This document shows positions 44,895 through 53,172 of a stretch of DNA of 64,000 bases, piece after piece. The notes beneath the pieces were generated by a model. The model was not told where the DNA came from. It was given only the letters and a program-made list of their open reading frames with translations, and searched no databases. The stretch comes from Arthrobacter sp. KBS0702. Lineage in GTDB: Bacteria > Actinomycetota > Actinomycetes > Actinomycetales > Micrococcaceae. Positions within the stretch are counted from its first letter, which is position 1. The number at the start of each line of letters is the position of its first letter. The stretch lies in assembly GCF_005937985.2 (NCBI RefSeq), contig NZ_CP042172.1:1426001-1490000 (forward strand). Reading direction: 5' to 3'. A program made the position numbers and the translations under genes.

Positions 44895-47800
44895 ATGACC
44901 TCTTCGAGCTACCTCCGTTTTCCGCATCTGCACGGCGATCTGGTCACCTTCGTGGCCGAGGACGACGTCTGGATCGCGCCCCTCGACGGCGGCCGCGCCT
45001 GGCGGGTTTCCTCCCTGCAGTTGCCCGCCCGCAACCCCCGCTTCACCCCCGACGGGCAGCGCCTGGTGTGGACAGTTATCCAGGGCACGGCGCCCGAGGT
45101 TGTGACGGCGGACGTCGACGGCGGCGGATACCGTCAGCTCAGCTACTTCGGCCACAGCTCCACCAAGGTCAAGGGTTTCACCCCCGACGGCGACGTGGTG
45201 GTGACGAGTGCCTTCCGGCAGGCGGACAGCCGCCTCACGCATGCCTACAGCCTGCCGGTGGACGGCGGCTGGGCCGAGGAACTGCCGTTCGGGCCGGTCG
45301 AGTCGGTGGCCTTCGGCACCGTCGTTGGGGACGAGCGCCCCGTAGTCCTGGCCAGTGTGCTTTCGCGCGAACCCGCCTGGTGGAAGCGCTACCGCGGCGG
45401 CGCCGCCGGCAAGCTCTGGATTGACGCCGACGGAAACGGCGAGTTCGAACGGCTCGCCCCCGAACTCGACGGCAACCTCACCGATCCCATGTGGGTCGGG
45501 GGCCGGATCGCCTTCCTCTCCGACCACGAGGGCTACGGCAACCTTTACTCCGTGCTGCCCAACGGCACGGACCTGCGCCGCCACACCGACCACGAGGACT
45601 TCTACGTTCGGCACGCAGCCACCGACGGCAAACGGGTCATCTTCGAATCCGCCGGTGAACTCTGGTTCCTGGCCGGCCTCGACACGGACGCGGTCAAACT
45701 CGACATCACGCTGGGGTCCGCCTCGCAGGCCCGGCGCGCGTCCGCGCTGAAGACCTCCCGCCACCTCGGCGACGTCATCCCCGACCACACCGGCGACTCC
45801 AGCGCAGTCGAAGCCCACGGCACCCTGCACTGGCTGCGGCACAAGGACGGCCCGTCACGGATCCTGGAGGCCACCCCGGGTGTCCGCGCACGCCTGCCCC
45901 GCCCCTTCGGCGCCGGCCGGATCGCCTACGTCGCGGACCACGGGGGAGTCGAAGCCCTCTACCTGAAGGCCATCGCGGCACCCGTGCACGGCGGTAACGC
46001 TTCCGCCGGCCCGGCGCCCGCACCGGCTGCCACCGCCACGACGGAGCACACTGCCGACGGCGGCACGCCGCTGCCCCGGCCGGTCTCGGCTGCCGCCCTG
46101 ACCCGGCCGGACGCCACCGCTGTCGTCTCCGCCGAAGCCGCCGGCGATGCCCACGAGTTCGAAGCCCAGCACGGCGTTACCCAGGTCGGCGCGGCCAAGA
46201 GCGGTGCCGGATCCGCCGCGGAGCGCGCCGACGCCGGACAGCAGACCCGGATCGACTTCCCAAAGCCGAGCCGCGCCAGCGCCCTTGAGGCCAGCCCGGA
46301 CGGCAACTGGGTCGCCGTCGGCACTGCCTTCGGCGACGTCTACCTCGCGGACACGCGCACCGGCGCCCTGACGCTCCTGAGCAGCATCGGCGAGGGCAGC
46401 ATCGACGGCTTCAGCTGGTCGCCGGACTCGGCGTGGCTGGGCTGGGCCGAACCGGTGACCTCCTTCGGTTCCCGCACCCGGCTCCGGCTTGCCGGGATCG
46501 CGTCCGGAACGGGGAAGGCGGGGGCCGGCACGGGGGAAGCGGGCACGGCGGACGCGGCAGCGCGGCCGGCAATCATCGATGTCACCGACGGCCGGTTCCG
46601 GGACGAGTCGCCCGCGTTCACGCCGGACGGCAAGTTCCTCGCTTTCCTGTCCAACCGCAGCTTCGACCCGGTCTACGACGGACACTCCTTCGACCTCTCC
46701 TTCCCGAGCCCGATCAAGCCGTACCTCGTGGCCCTGGCCGCCGACACCCCGTCCCCGTTCGGGCCGAGCGTTGCCCTGCCCGACGACGACGCGGACCGCG
46801 CCGACGCCACGGAGGCCAGCAACACTGAAGCCTCGGTGTCGGTCAAGGTCGACGCCGAAGGGCTGGCCCACCGTGTCATCAATGTCCCGGTCCCGCAGGG
46901 CAACTACTCGGACCTCTCCGCGACCGCCGGCGCGCTGCTCTGGCTCGACCACGAGCTGGCCGGCGTAACGGGGGAAGGCCGGGCCACCCTGGAGGACAAG
47001 AACGCGGCGCCGAGCCTGGTCCGCTTCGACCTTGCCAAGCGCCGCACCACCACAATCGTCGAAGCTTTGGACAGCTACCGGCTTACCGGCGACGGCGAAA
47101 AGGTCATCCTGGTCCAGGACAAACAGATCCGCGTCTCACCGGCCGCAGCCAAGGCCGATGAGGACTCCGGGCAGCTGGTTAAGGTCGACCTGAACCGCAT
47201 CCGGGTCCGCCTGGATCCGGTCAGCGTCTGGGGGCAGGCCTTCGACGAGGCCTGGCGCCTGCAGCGCGATTTCTTCTGGACCGAGGACATGGCCGGCCAG
47301 GACTGGGACTCCGTGCATGCCCGCTACCGGCCGATCGTGGAACGCCTCGGCTCGCACGATGACCTCGTGGACCTGCTCTGGGAGCTCCACGGCGAGCTGG
47401 GCACCTCACATGCCTACGTCCGTCCGGCACTGGTGACGGAGAATGGCAGCAACGGCCAGGGCCGCCTCGGTGCGGACCTCGCCTTCAACGGCGAGGGCTG
47501 GCAAATCACCCGCATCCTGGCCGGTGAATCCTCGGACCCGCTTGCGACCTCGCCGCTGACCCGGCCTGGGGCGGACGCCCGGGTCGGCGATGTCCTGTTG
47601 GCCATCGACGGCGTCGAACTGTCCGAGGCTCTCACCCCGGCCGTTCAGCTGGCCGGCGCCGCCGGCCGCGCCGTCGAACTGACCCTGCGCAACGGCGCCG
47701 GACACGGTGACCAGGCAGGGAAGCAGCGCCGCGTCGCCGTCGTGCCCGTCAAGGACGAGGAACGGCTGCGCTACCAGGAATGGGTCGCCTCCAACCGCCG

Positions 47801-48464
47801 CACGGTGCGGGAGGCCTCGCACGGGACCTTCGGGTACCTGCACATCCCGGACATGATGGCCAACGGCTGGGCCCAGCTGCACCGCGACCTGGATACCGAA
47901 ACCTCGCTCGACGGCCTGATCGTGGACGTCCGCCGCAACCGCGGCGGCCACACCTCGCAGCTTGTGGCCGAGCTGATCGGCCGCAAGGTCACCGGCTGGA
48001 GCATGCCGCGCGGCGAGCGGCCGCGTACGTACCCGCACCATGCCCCGCGCGGGCCGGTCATCATCCTCACCGACGAATTTGCCGGCTCCGACGGCGACAT
48101 CATCACCCAGGTGTCCAAACTCCGCGGGATCGGGCCGGTCATCGGCACCCGGACCTGGGGCGGGGTCGTCGGCATCGACAACCGCTTTGCCCTCGCGGAC
48201 GGCACCGGAGTCACCCAGCCCCGCTACGCCACCTGGTTCACCGGCGGTGTGGGCTGGGGCGTCGAAAACTATGGTGTCGCCCCCGACATCGAGGTCGCCT
48301 TCCCGCCGCACGCCTACGCCGCCGGCGCGGACCCGCAGCTGGAATACGGCATCGGGGCACTCAAGGAAATGATCCAGGAGCTTCCCACCGACCGCCCGCC
48401 GCTCCGCGAGGGCTACCGCACGGTGCGTCCGGCCCCGTTGCCGGCCCGCCGGCAGGGAAACTAG
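44895..48464 (+). CDS. Tricorn protease
   Basis: Tricorn is a large cytosolic serine protease that degrades peptides released by the proteasome. The 1189-residue product has an N-terminal beta-propeller (WD40-like repeats such as PRFTPDGQRLVWT and SPDGNWVAV), split by an Ala-rich insertion at about residues 370-455. A second propeller, a tricorn C1 domain with His in GTSHAYV (His839), a PDZ domain (about 880-950) and the S41 C-terminal domain follow, with the nucleophile in FAGSDGDI (Ser1065). Catalytic His and Ser are both present. The archaeal enzyme has about 1070 residues; the surplus is in the insertion. Confidence 0.93.
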   Translation: MTSSSYLRFPHLHGDLVTFVAEDDVWIAPLDGGRAWRVSSLQLPARNPRFTPDGQRLVWTVIQGTAPEVVTADVDGGGYRQLSYFGHSSTKVKGFTPDGDVVVTSAFRQADSRLTHAYSLPVDGGWAEELPFGPVESVAFGTVVGDERPVVLASVLSREPAWWKRYRGGAAGKLWIDADGNGEFERLAPELDGNLTDPMWVGGRIAFLSDHEGYGNLYSVLPNGTDLRRHTDHEDFYVRHAATDGKRVIFESAGELWFLAGLDTDAVKLDITLGSASQARRASALKTSRHLGDVIPDHTGDSSAVEAHGTLHWLRHKDGPSRILEATPGVRARLPRPFGAGRIAYVADHGGVEALYLKAIAAPVHGGNASAGPAPAPAATATTEHTADGGTPLPRPVSAAALTRPDATAVVSAEAAGDAHEFEAQHGVTQVGAAKSGAGSAAERADAGQQTRIDFPKPSRASALEASPDGNWVAVGTAFGDVYLADTRTGALTLLSSIGEGSIDGFSWSPDSAWLGWAEPVTSFGSRTRLRLAGIASGTGKAGAGTGEAGTADAAARPAIIDVTDGRFRDESPAFTPDGKFLAFLSNRSFDPVYDGHSFDLSFPSPIKPYLVALAADTPSPFGPSVALPDDDADRADATEASNTEASVSVKVDAEGLAHRVINVPVPQGNYSDLSATAGALLWLDHELAGVTGEGRATLEDKNAAPSLVRFDLAKRRTTTIVEALDSYRLTGDGEKVILVQDKQIRVSPAAAKADEDSGQLVKVDLNRIRVRLDPVSVWGQAFDEAWRLQRDFFWTEDMAGQDWDSVHARYRPIVERLGSHDDLVDLLWELHGELGTSHAYVRPALVTENGSNGQGRLGADLAFNGEGWQITRILAGESSDPLATSPLTRPGADARVGDVLLAIDGVELSEALTPAVQLAGAAGRAVELTLRNGAGHGDQAGKQRRVAVVPVKDEERLRYQEWVASNRRTVREASHGTFGYLHIPDMMANGWAQLHRDLDTETSLDGLIVDVRRNRGGHTSQLVAELIGRKVTGWSMPRGERPRTYPHHAPRGPVIILTDEFAGSDGDIITQVSKLRGIGPVIGTRTWGGVVGIDNRFALADGTGVTQPRYATWFTGGVGWGVENYGVAPDIEVAFPPHAYAAGADPQLEYGIGALKEMIQELPTDRPPLREGYRTVRPAPLPARRQGN

Positions 48465-48474
48465 CAGACACCAC

Positions 48475-48513
48475 GAAGGCCCCCGCCCCGGGAAATCCGG
48501 TGCGGGGGCCTTC
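48475..48513. terminator. Terminator between tricorn and OsmC genes
   Basis: GAAGGCCCCCGC pairs with GCGGGGGCCTTC across a 15-nt loop, 10 bp after the tricorn stop; the convergent osmC gene ends 24 bp further on. Confidence 0.85.
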
Positions 48514-48536
48514 GGCGTCCCTGGGGGAGCTGGCTG

Positions 48537-48965
48537 CTAGGCGGCCAGCGTGGCGTCCAAGGTGATCTTGATGCCGGTCAGGGCCGCCGAAACCGGGCAG
48601 CCGGTCTTGGCTTCCTCGGCGATGCGCTGGAAATCCTCTTCGGAGATGCCGGGCACGCGGGCGTTCAGCGTGAGGTGGCTGCCCGTGATGCCGGTGCCGG
48701 GCTCGAACGTGACGTCGGCCTTGGTGTTGACTTCCTCAGGTGCGTGGCCCGCCTGCGCCAGCGCGTGGCTGAAGGCCATCGAGAAGCAGGCCGAGTGCGC
48801 CGCGGCGATCAGTTCCTCCGGGCTGGTCTTGCCCTCGGCCGCTTCGGCGCGCGCCTTCCAGGTGACGTCGAAGTTGCCGAGGCCGGAGCTGTCCAGGCTG
48901 GTGTTGCCCGCCCCCGACATCAGGTCGCCGTTCCATACAGTGTGTGCGGTGCGTGTTGTTGCCAT
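48537..48965 (-). CDS. OsmC family peroxiredoxin
   Basis: A 142-residue OsmC/Ohr-family protein that reduces organic hydroperoxides. The two catalytic cysteines are in AHSACFSMAFS and TGCPVSAALTG. The N-terminal TVWNGDLMSGAG and the total length match the OsmC subgroup rather than Ohr. The ATG at 48965 has GAGGAG a few bases upstream; it is thus a conventional, not leaderless, gene. Confidence 0.92.
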   Translation of the reverse strand: MATTRTAHTVWNGDLMSGAGNTSLDSSGLGNFDVTWKARAEAAEGKTSPEELIAAAHSACFSMAFSHALAQAGHAPEEVNTKADVTFEPGTGITGSHLTLNARVPGISEEDFQRIAEEAKTGCPVSAALTGIKITLDATLAA

Positions 48966-49110
48966 GTCCACTCCTCAGCGTCGTTGAATCAGCGATCCGG
49001 TCAGATAGGCGGATCCTGCCGCTCCCATCCTAGGGATTCGGCGCGGCCGCCGCACCCGGTGTCCGCTCTCAGAGGATAGCCTCGACATTCGGGCCGGGCC
49101 GGGCTTAACG

Positions 49111-49148
49111 ACGACGGCGACGCACCCGCGCGGGTGCGTCGCCGTCGT
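49111..49148 (-). terminator. 38-bp perfect palindrome
   Basis: Nineteen bases pair perfectly with the adjoining nineteen around a CG centre (arm ACGACGGCGACGCACCCGC). No loop bases are left unpaired in the DNA palindrome. It begins 16 bp after the stop of the membrane-protein gene, so it may terminate that transcript, though there is no T tract. Confidence 0.6.
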
Positions 49149-49163
49149 TGCGGTGGCCGGAGC

Positions 49164-49532
49164 CTACTGCCAGAGAGTGGCGATGGCTACGTTGAGCAGC
49201 CCCAGGCCGCCGACGCCGTGGGCGAGGCCCTTGGAGACGGCTTCGCCCTTCCTAACCTTCCGGGCGCCAATGAAGGCGAGGACGGCCACGGCCAGGCCAA
49301 CGGCAAACTTGATGCCGAGCTTGAAGTAGTTGGGGTCGAACTCGGCCGGGTTCTGGTTGTGCAGAATCGGCAGGATTCCCATCATGGCGATGCCGGTGAT
49401 CAGCTGGACGAAGGCGCCGTCGCGCTGCCGCGGGTGGACCGTCGGGGACTTCATGTTGGCGATCCAGATACCGACCACCATGGAGGCGCCGATGATGTGC
49501 AGGAAGAGCAGGAAGTAGAAAAGAATGGTCAT
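49164..49532 (-). CDS. Small membrane protein of unknown function
   Basis: The 122-residue product has four predicted membrane segments: FYFLLFLHIIGASMVVGIWIAN at the start, GAFVQLITGIAMMGILPIL, FKLGIKFAVGLAVAVLAFIGA and a C-terminal hydrophobic stretch ending NVAIATLWQ. It looks like an integral membrane protein of the DUF2269 kind, but I cannot confirm it. The ATG at 49532 is supported by a TAAGCT box 7 nt upstream; the longer frame to 49604 is unlikely. Confidence 0.78.
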   Translation of the reverse strand: MTILFYFLLFLHIIGASMVVGIWIANMKSPTVHPRQRDGAFVQLITGIAMMGILPILHNQNPAEFDPNYFKLGIKFAVGLAVAVLAFIGARKVRKGEAVSKGLAHGVGGLGLLNVAIATLWQ

Positions 49533-49539
49533 GCGCCCT

Positions 49540-49545
49540 AGCTTA
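49540..49545 (-). promoter_or_regulatory. -10 TAAGCT, leaderless geometry
   Basis: On the - strand TAAGCT ends 7 nt before the ATG at 49532, the same hexamer and spacing as lipB. Confidence 0.5.
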
Positions 49546-49628
49546 GCGACAAAGTGTCCGTAAATTGCGAAGGGCACCCTCCCTGGCGGGAAGGTGCCCT
49601 TCACGCACCAGGACAGGTGCGCTGCAGC

Positions 49629-51398
49629 CTAGAGGCCGAGGTCGGCTTCGAAGGCGCCTTCCTCAAGGCGCGCCTTCAGCGTCTGCAGGAAGCGTCCTGC
49701 GTCGGCGCCATCCACCAGGCGGTGGTCGTACGTCAGGGAGAGGTACATCATCGAACGGATCGCGATCGAGTCGTCGCCGTTCTCATCGGAAACCACCACG
49801 GCGCGCTTGACGATCGCTCCGGTGCCAAGGATGGCCACCTGCGGCTGGTTGATGATCGGGGTGTCGAAGAGGGCGCCCACGGAACCGATGTTGGTGATGC
49901 TGAAGGTTCCGCCGGAGAGCTCGTCCGGGCCGATCTTGCCATTGCGGGTGCGGTCGGCGACGTCGGCGATCTTGCCGGCCAGGCCGGCCAGGTTCAGGTT
50001 GCCGGCGTCGGCGATGACCGGAACCAGCAGGCCCTTGTCCGTATCCACCGCAATCGCCAGGTGCTCGGCGTTGTGGTAGGTGATCTCCTGCTTGTCCTCG
50101 TCGTAGGAGGCGTTGACCTTCGGGTGCTGCTTCAGGGCTTCGGCGACAGCCTTGGCGATGAAGGGCAGGAAGGTCAGCTTGGAGCCGTTCTGGGCCTGGA
50201 AGGAGTTCTTGGCCTTGGCGCGCAGCTTGGCGACCTTGGTCATGTCCACCTCGTGCACCTGGGTCAACTGGGTGGAGATGTCCAGCGACTCGCGCATGCG
50301 GCGGGCAATGACCTGGCGGATGCGCGGGGCCTTCTGCACGGTGCCGCGCAGCGAGGACAGCTCACCCGAAGCGGCGGCCGGGGCCGACGAGGCCGCGGCC
50401 GGTGCGGAAGCTGCGGCGGGGGCGGTCTTGGCTTCGGCCGCGGCCAGCACGTCCTGCTTGCGGATGCGGCCGCCGACGCCGGTGCCGGTCAGCGAGGAGA
50501 TGTCCACGCCCTGCTGGTTGGCGAGCTTGCGGACCAGGGGAGTGACGTAGCCGGACTCGGCCGCCGCCGCGGGTGCGGACGGGGCTGCTGCCTGCTTCGG
50601 CGCTTCCTGCTTGGGCGCTTCGGCCGGAGCCGGAGCCTCCTGCTTCGGGGCTTCCTGCTTGGGGGCCTCGGGAGCGGGGGCGGCGGCCGGAGCCGGCGCC
50701 TCCTGCTTGGGGGCTTCCTGCTTGGGGGCCTCGGTAGCGGGGGCGGCAGCCGGAGCTGCAGCGCCGGAGCCGATGACGGCGAGGACGGAACCGACCTCGG
50801 CCGTTTCGTCTTCGGCGACGCGGATTTCCTGCAGGGTGCCGGCAACCGGGGACGGAATCTCGGTGTCGACCTTGTCGGTCGAAACTTCCAGCAGCGGCTC
50901 GTCAACCTCGACGGTGTCACCAATGCTCTTCAGCCAGCGCGTGACGGTACCCTCGGTGACGCTCTCGCCCAGGGCGGGGAGGGTCACTTCGTGGCCTTCG
51001 CCGGCCGGGGCCGACTCGGCGGCGGGTGCCTCGGCCGGGGCCGCCTCGGCGGCCGCAGCGGGAGCCTCGGCTTCGGGAGCCGGCGCTTCGGCGGCCGAAG
51101 GCGATTCGGCGGGGGCTTCTTCGGCGGCGGGTGCGGCGGTCTCAGTGGAACCGGAGCCGGAGCCGTCGCCGATGCGCACCAGGGGCGCGCCGACCTCGGC
51201 GGTCTCGTCTTCGGCGACGAGGATTTCCTCGATCACGCCGGCGATCGGAGAGGGGATCTCGGTGTCTACTTTGTCGGTGGAGACTTCGAGCAGGGGCTCG
51301 TCCACCTCTACCCGGTCACCGACCTGCTTGAGCCAGCGGGTGACGGTTCCTTCGGTGACGCTCTCACCGAGGGCGGGCAAGTTAACGGATTCAGACAT
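49629..51398 (-). CDS. sucB: Dihydrolipoamide acyltransferase E2 with two lipoyl domains (SucB/DlaT type)
   Basis: E2 core of a 2-oxoacid dehydrogenase complex, 589 residues. Two near-identical lipoyl domains (about 4-78 and 130-205) each carry the lipoylated lysine in STDKVDTE. A linker of PKQEA repeats leads to the peripheral-subunit-binding domain ([22 protein letters not shown]) and the catalytic domain ending [16 protein letters not shown], with the active-site histidine in DHR. Such genes are usually annotated sucB, but in actinobacteria the 2-oxoglutarate E2 is fused to E1 (KGD), so this may be the pyruvate dehydrogenase E2. GGAG precedes the ATG. Confidence 0.93.
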   Translation of the reverse strand: MSESVNLPALGESVTEGTVTRWLKQVGDRVEVDEPLLEVSTDKVDTEIPSPIAGVIEEILVAEDETAEVGAPLVRIGDGSGSGSTETAAPAAEEAPAESPSAAEAPAPEAEAPAAAAEAAPAEAPAAESAPAGEGHEVTLPALGESVTEGTVTRWLKSIGDTVEVDEPLLEVSTDKVDTEIPSPVAGTLQEIRVAEDETAEVGSVLAVIGSGAAAPAAAPATEAPKQEAPKQEAPAPAAAPAPEAPKQEAPKQEAPAPAEAPKQEAPKQAAAPSAPAAAAESGYVTPLVRKLANQQGVDISSLTGTGVGGRIRKQDVLAAAEAKTAPAAASAPAAASSAPAAASGELSSLRGTVQKAPRIRQVIARRMRESLDISTQLTQVHEVDMTKVAKLRAKAKNSFQAQNGSKLTFLPFIAKAVAEALKQHPKVNASYDEDKQEITYHNAEHLAIAVDTDKGLLVPVIADAGNLNLAGLAGKIADVADRTRNGKIGPDELSGGTFSITNIGSVGALFDTPIINQPQVAILGTGAIVKRAVVVSDENGDDSIAIRSMMYLSLTYDHRLVDGADAGRFLQTLKARLEEGAFEADLGL

Positions 51399-51453
51399 GT
51401 CGTCCCCGTTCTCCTTATTGATCTTTGGTGCGGATGGTTGCTGCCTGGTTCGA

Positions 51454-51492
51454 GCTTAGTGCACCCGGCTTTTCCGGCCGGATGCACTAAGC
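51454..51492 (-). terminator. Hairpin between lpdA and sucB
   Basis: GCTTAGTGCA (51454-51463) pairs exactly with TGCACTAAGC (51483-51492) around a 19-nt loop rich in CCGG. It lies 32 bp after the lpdA stop; being A/T-rich and without a T tract, it could equally be an operator or leader structure for sucB. Confidence 0.5.
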
Positions 51493-51524
51493 ACGATGGT
51501 CTTGCGATGGTGCGGGCGGAACTG

Positions 51525-52910
51525 CTACCCGTGCAGGGGCTTCCCGGCGAGGGCCAGGTGGGCTTCGCCGAGGGACTCGTTCTGCGTCGGGTGGGCGTGC
51601 ACCAGCTGGGCCACGTCCTCCGGGTAGGCTTCCCAGTTCACGATCAGCTGGGCCTCGCCGATCTGCTCGCCCATGCGGGCGCCGATCATGTGGACGCCGA
51701 CGACGGGGCCGTCCTTCTGGCGGACCAGCTTGACCAGGCCGGACGTGCCCAGGATAGAGCTCTTGCCGTTGCCGGCGAGGTTGTATTCCTGGGTTTCAAT
51801 CTGGTCGTCACCGAACTTGGCCTTGGCGGCCTTTTCGGTGTAGCCCACGGTCGCGATCTCCGGCTCGGAGTACGTGACCTTGGGGATGTTGACGTCTTCC
51901 ACCACGACGGGCTTGAGGCCGGCGATCTCCTCGGCCACGAAGATGCCCTGCTGGTAGCCGCGGTGTGCGAGCTGGACGCCCGGGACGATGTCGCCCACGG
52001 CGTAGATGTTGCCGACGCCGGTGTGCAGGCGTTCGTTGGTGATGACGAAACCGCGGTCGATCGTCAGTCCGGCCTCTTCGTAGCCGAGGTTGGCCGTGAC
52101 CGGGCCGCGGCCGACGGCGACCAGCATGAGGTCGGCTTCGAACGTCTTGCCGTCCACGAGGGTGACCTTGACGCCGTCGTCGTTCTGCTCAACGCCCTGG
52201 AAGAAGACGCCAGTGGAGAACTTGATGCCGCGCTTCTTGAAGGCGCGTTCGAAGTTCTTGACGATCGTCGCGTCCTCGTTCGGGACGAGGGACGGCAGGC
52301 CTTCGACGATGGTGACGTCGACGCCGAAGGACTTCCAGACCGAGGCGAACTCGACGCCGATCACGCCGCCGCCGAGGATGATGGCGCTCTTCGGGATGAA
52401 GTCCATGGTGAGGGCTTCGTCGGAGGTGATGACCTTGCCGCCGATTTCCAGGCCGGGCAGGGTGCGGGAGTACGAGCCGGTCGCGAGGACGATGTTTTTG
52501 CCCTTGTACGCGGTGCCGTTCACGACGACGGTGTCGGTGCCCTGGAGCTTGCCCTCGCCCTCAATGACGGTGATGCCCTTTTTGCCCTTGATGAGTCCCT
52601 GGAGGCCCTTGAACTTGCCGGCAATGATGCCGTCCTTGTACGTGTTGACGGCGTTGATGTCGATGCTGTCCAGGGTCACGTTGACGCCGTACTTGGCGGA
52701 GTCACGGGCGTGGTCGGCCAGTTCCGCGGAGTGCAGCAGGGCCTTGGTGGGGATGCAGCCGTTGTGCAGGCAGGTGCCGCCGAGCTTTCCCTTTTCGATG
52801 AGGCCGACCGTAAGGCCGAGCTGGACGGCGCGGAGCGCAGTTGCGTAGCCGCCGCTGCCGCCACCGAGTACCAGGATGTCGAATTCTTGCGCAGTTGCCT
52901 GATCGGCCAC
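51525..52910 (-). CDS. lpdA: Dihydrolipoyl dehydrogenase
   Basis: The FAD-dependent E3 reoxidises the lipoyl groups of 2-oxoacid dehydrogenase complexes with NAD. The GTG at 52910, with GAGGGAG upstream, gives 461 residues (VADQATAQEFDILVLGGGSGG). The frame is open to 53054 but only with non-conserved residues. Motifs: FAD site GGGSGGYATALRA, redox disulfide GGTCLHNGCIPTK, NAD site LGGGVIGVEFAS, and the C-terminal HAHPTQNESLGEA with the catalytic His-Glu. Together with the adjoining E2 gene it forms the catalytic part of the complex. Confidence 0.97.
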   Translation of the reverse strand: MADQATAQEFDILVLGGGSGGYATALRAVQLGLTVGLIEKGKLGGTCLHNGCIPTKALLHSAELADHARDSAKYGVNVTLDSIDINAVNTYKDGIIAGKFKGLQGLIKGKKGITVIEGEGKLQGTDTVVVNGTAYKGKNIVLATGSYSRTLPGLEIGGKVITSDEALTMDFIPKSAIILGGGVIGVEFASVWKSFGVDVTIVEGLPSLVPNEDATIVKNFERAFKKRGIKFSTGVFFQGVEQNDDGVKVTLVDGKTFEADLMLVAVGRGPVTANLGYEEAGLTIDRGFVITNERLHTGVGNIYAVGDIVPGVQLAHRGYQQGIFVAEEIAGLKPVVVEDVNIPKVTYSEPEIATVGYTEKAAKAKFGDDQIETQEYNLAGNGKSSILGTSGLVKLVRQKDGPVVGVHMIGARMGEQIGEAQLIVNWEAYPEDVAQLVHAHPTQNESLGEAHLALAGKPLHG

Positions 52911-53121
52911 TAAAACGCTCCCTCGCGTGAACGATGACACGAGAGTACGCATCATCTGGTCTTGGAACTGTCTGCCGTGATTATGCCAGCAGGCCGGTTC
53001 CCTTTCGTTTGGAATTACTTCTGTGAAGCTAATTGCTTTGAAACTACGGTTCACCTTAGCGAACCACTAATACATGCTCCACCTTGCCGTGGCGTTTGTG
53101 GAGCGCTTGTGTCCAGTGTCA

Positions 53122-53165
53122 CGCGGCCTTGTGGCCGGGGTATCAGCCCCGGCCACAAGGCCGCG
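53122..53165 (-). terminator. Terminator after pepA
   Basis: A perfect 19-bp stem (CGCGGCCTTGTGGCCGGGG) with a TATCAG loop lies 8 bp after the pepA stop. It is one of the strongest hairpins of the window. Confidence 0.85.
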
Positions 53166-53172
53166 ACCCTGA

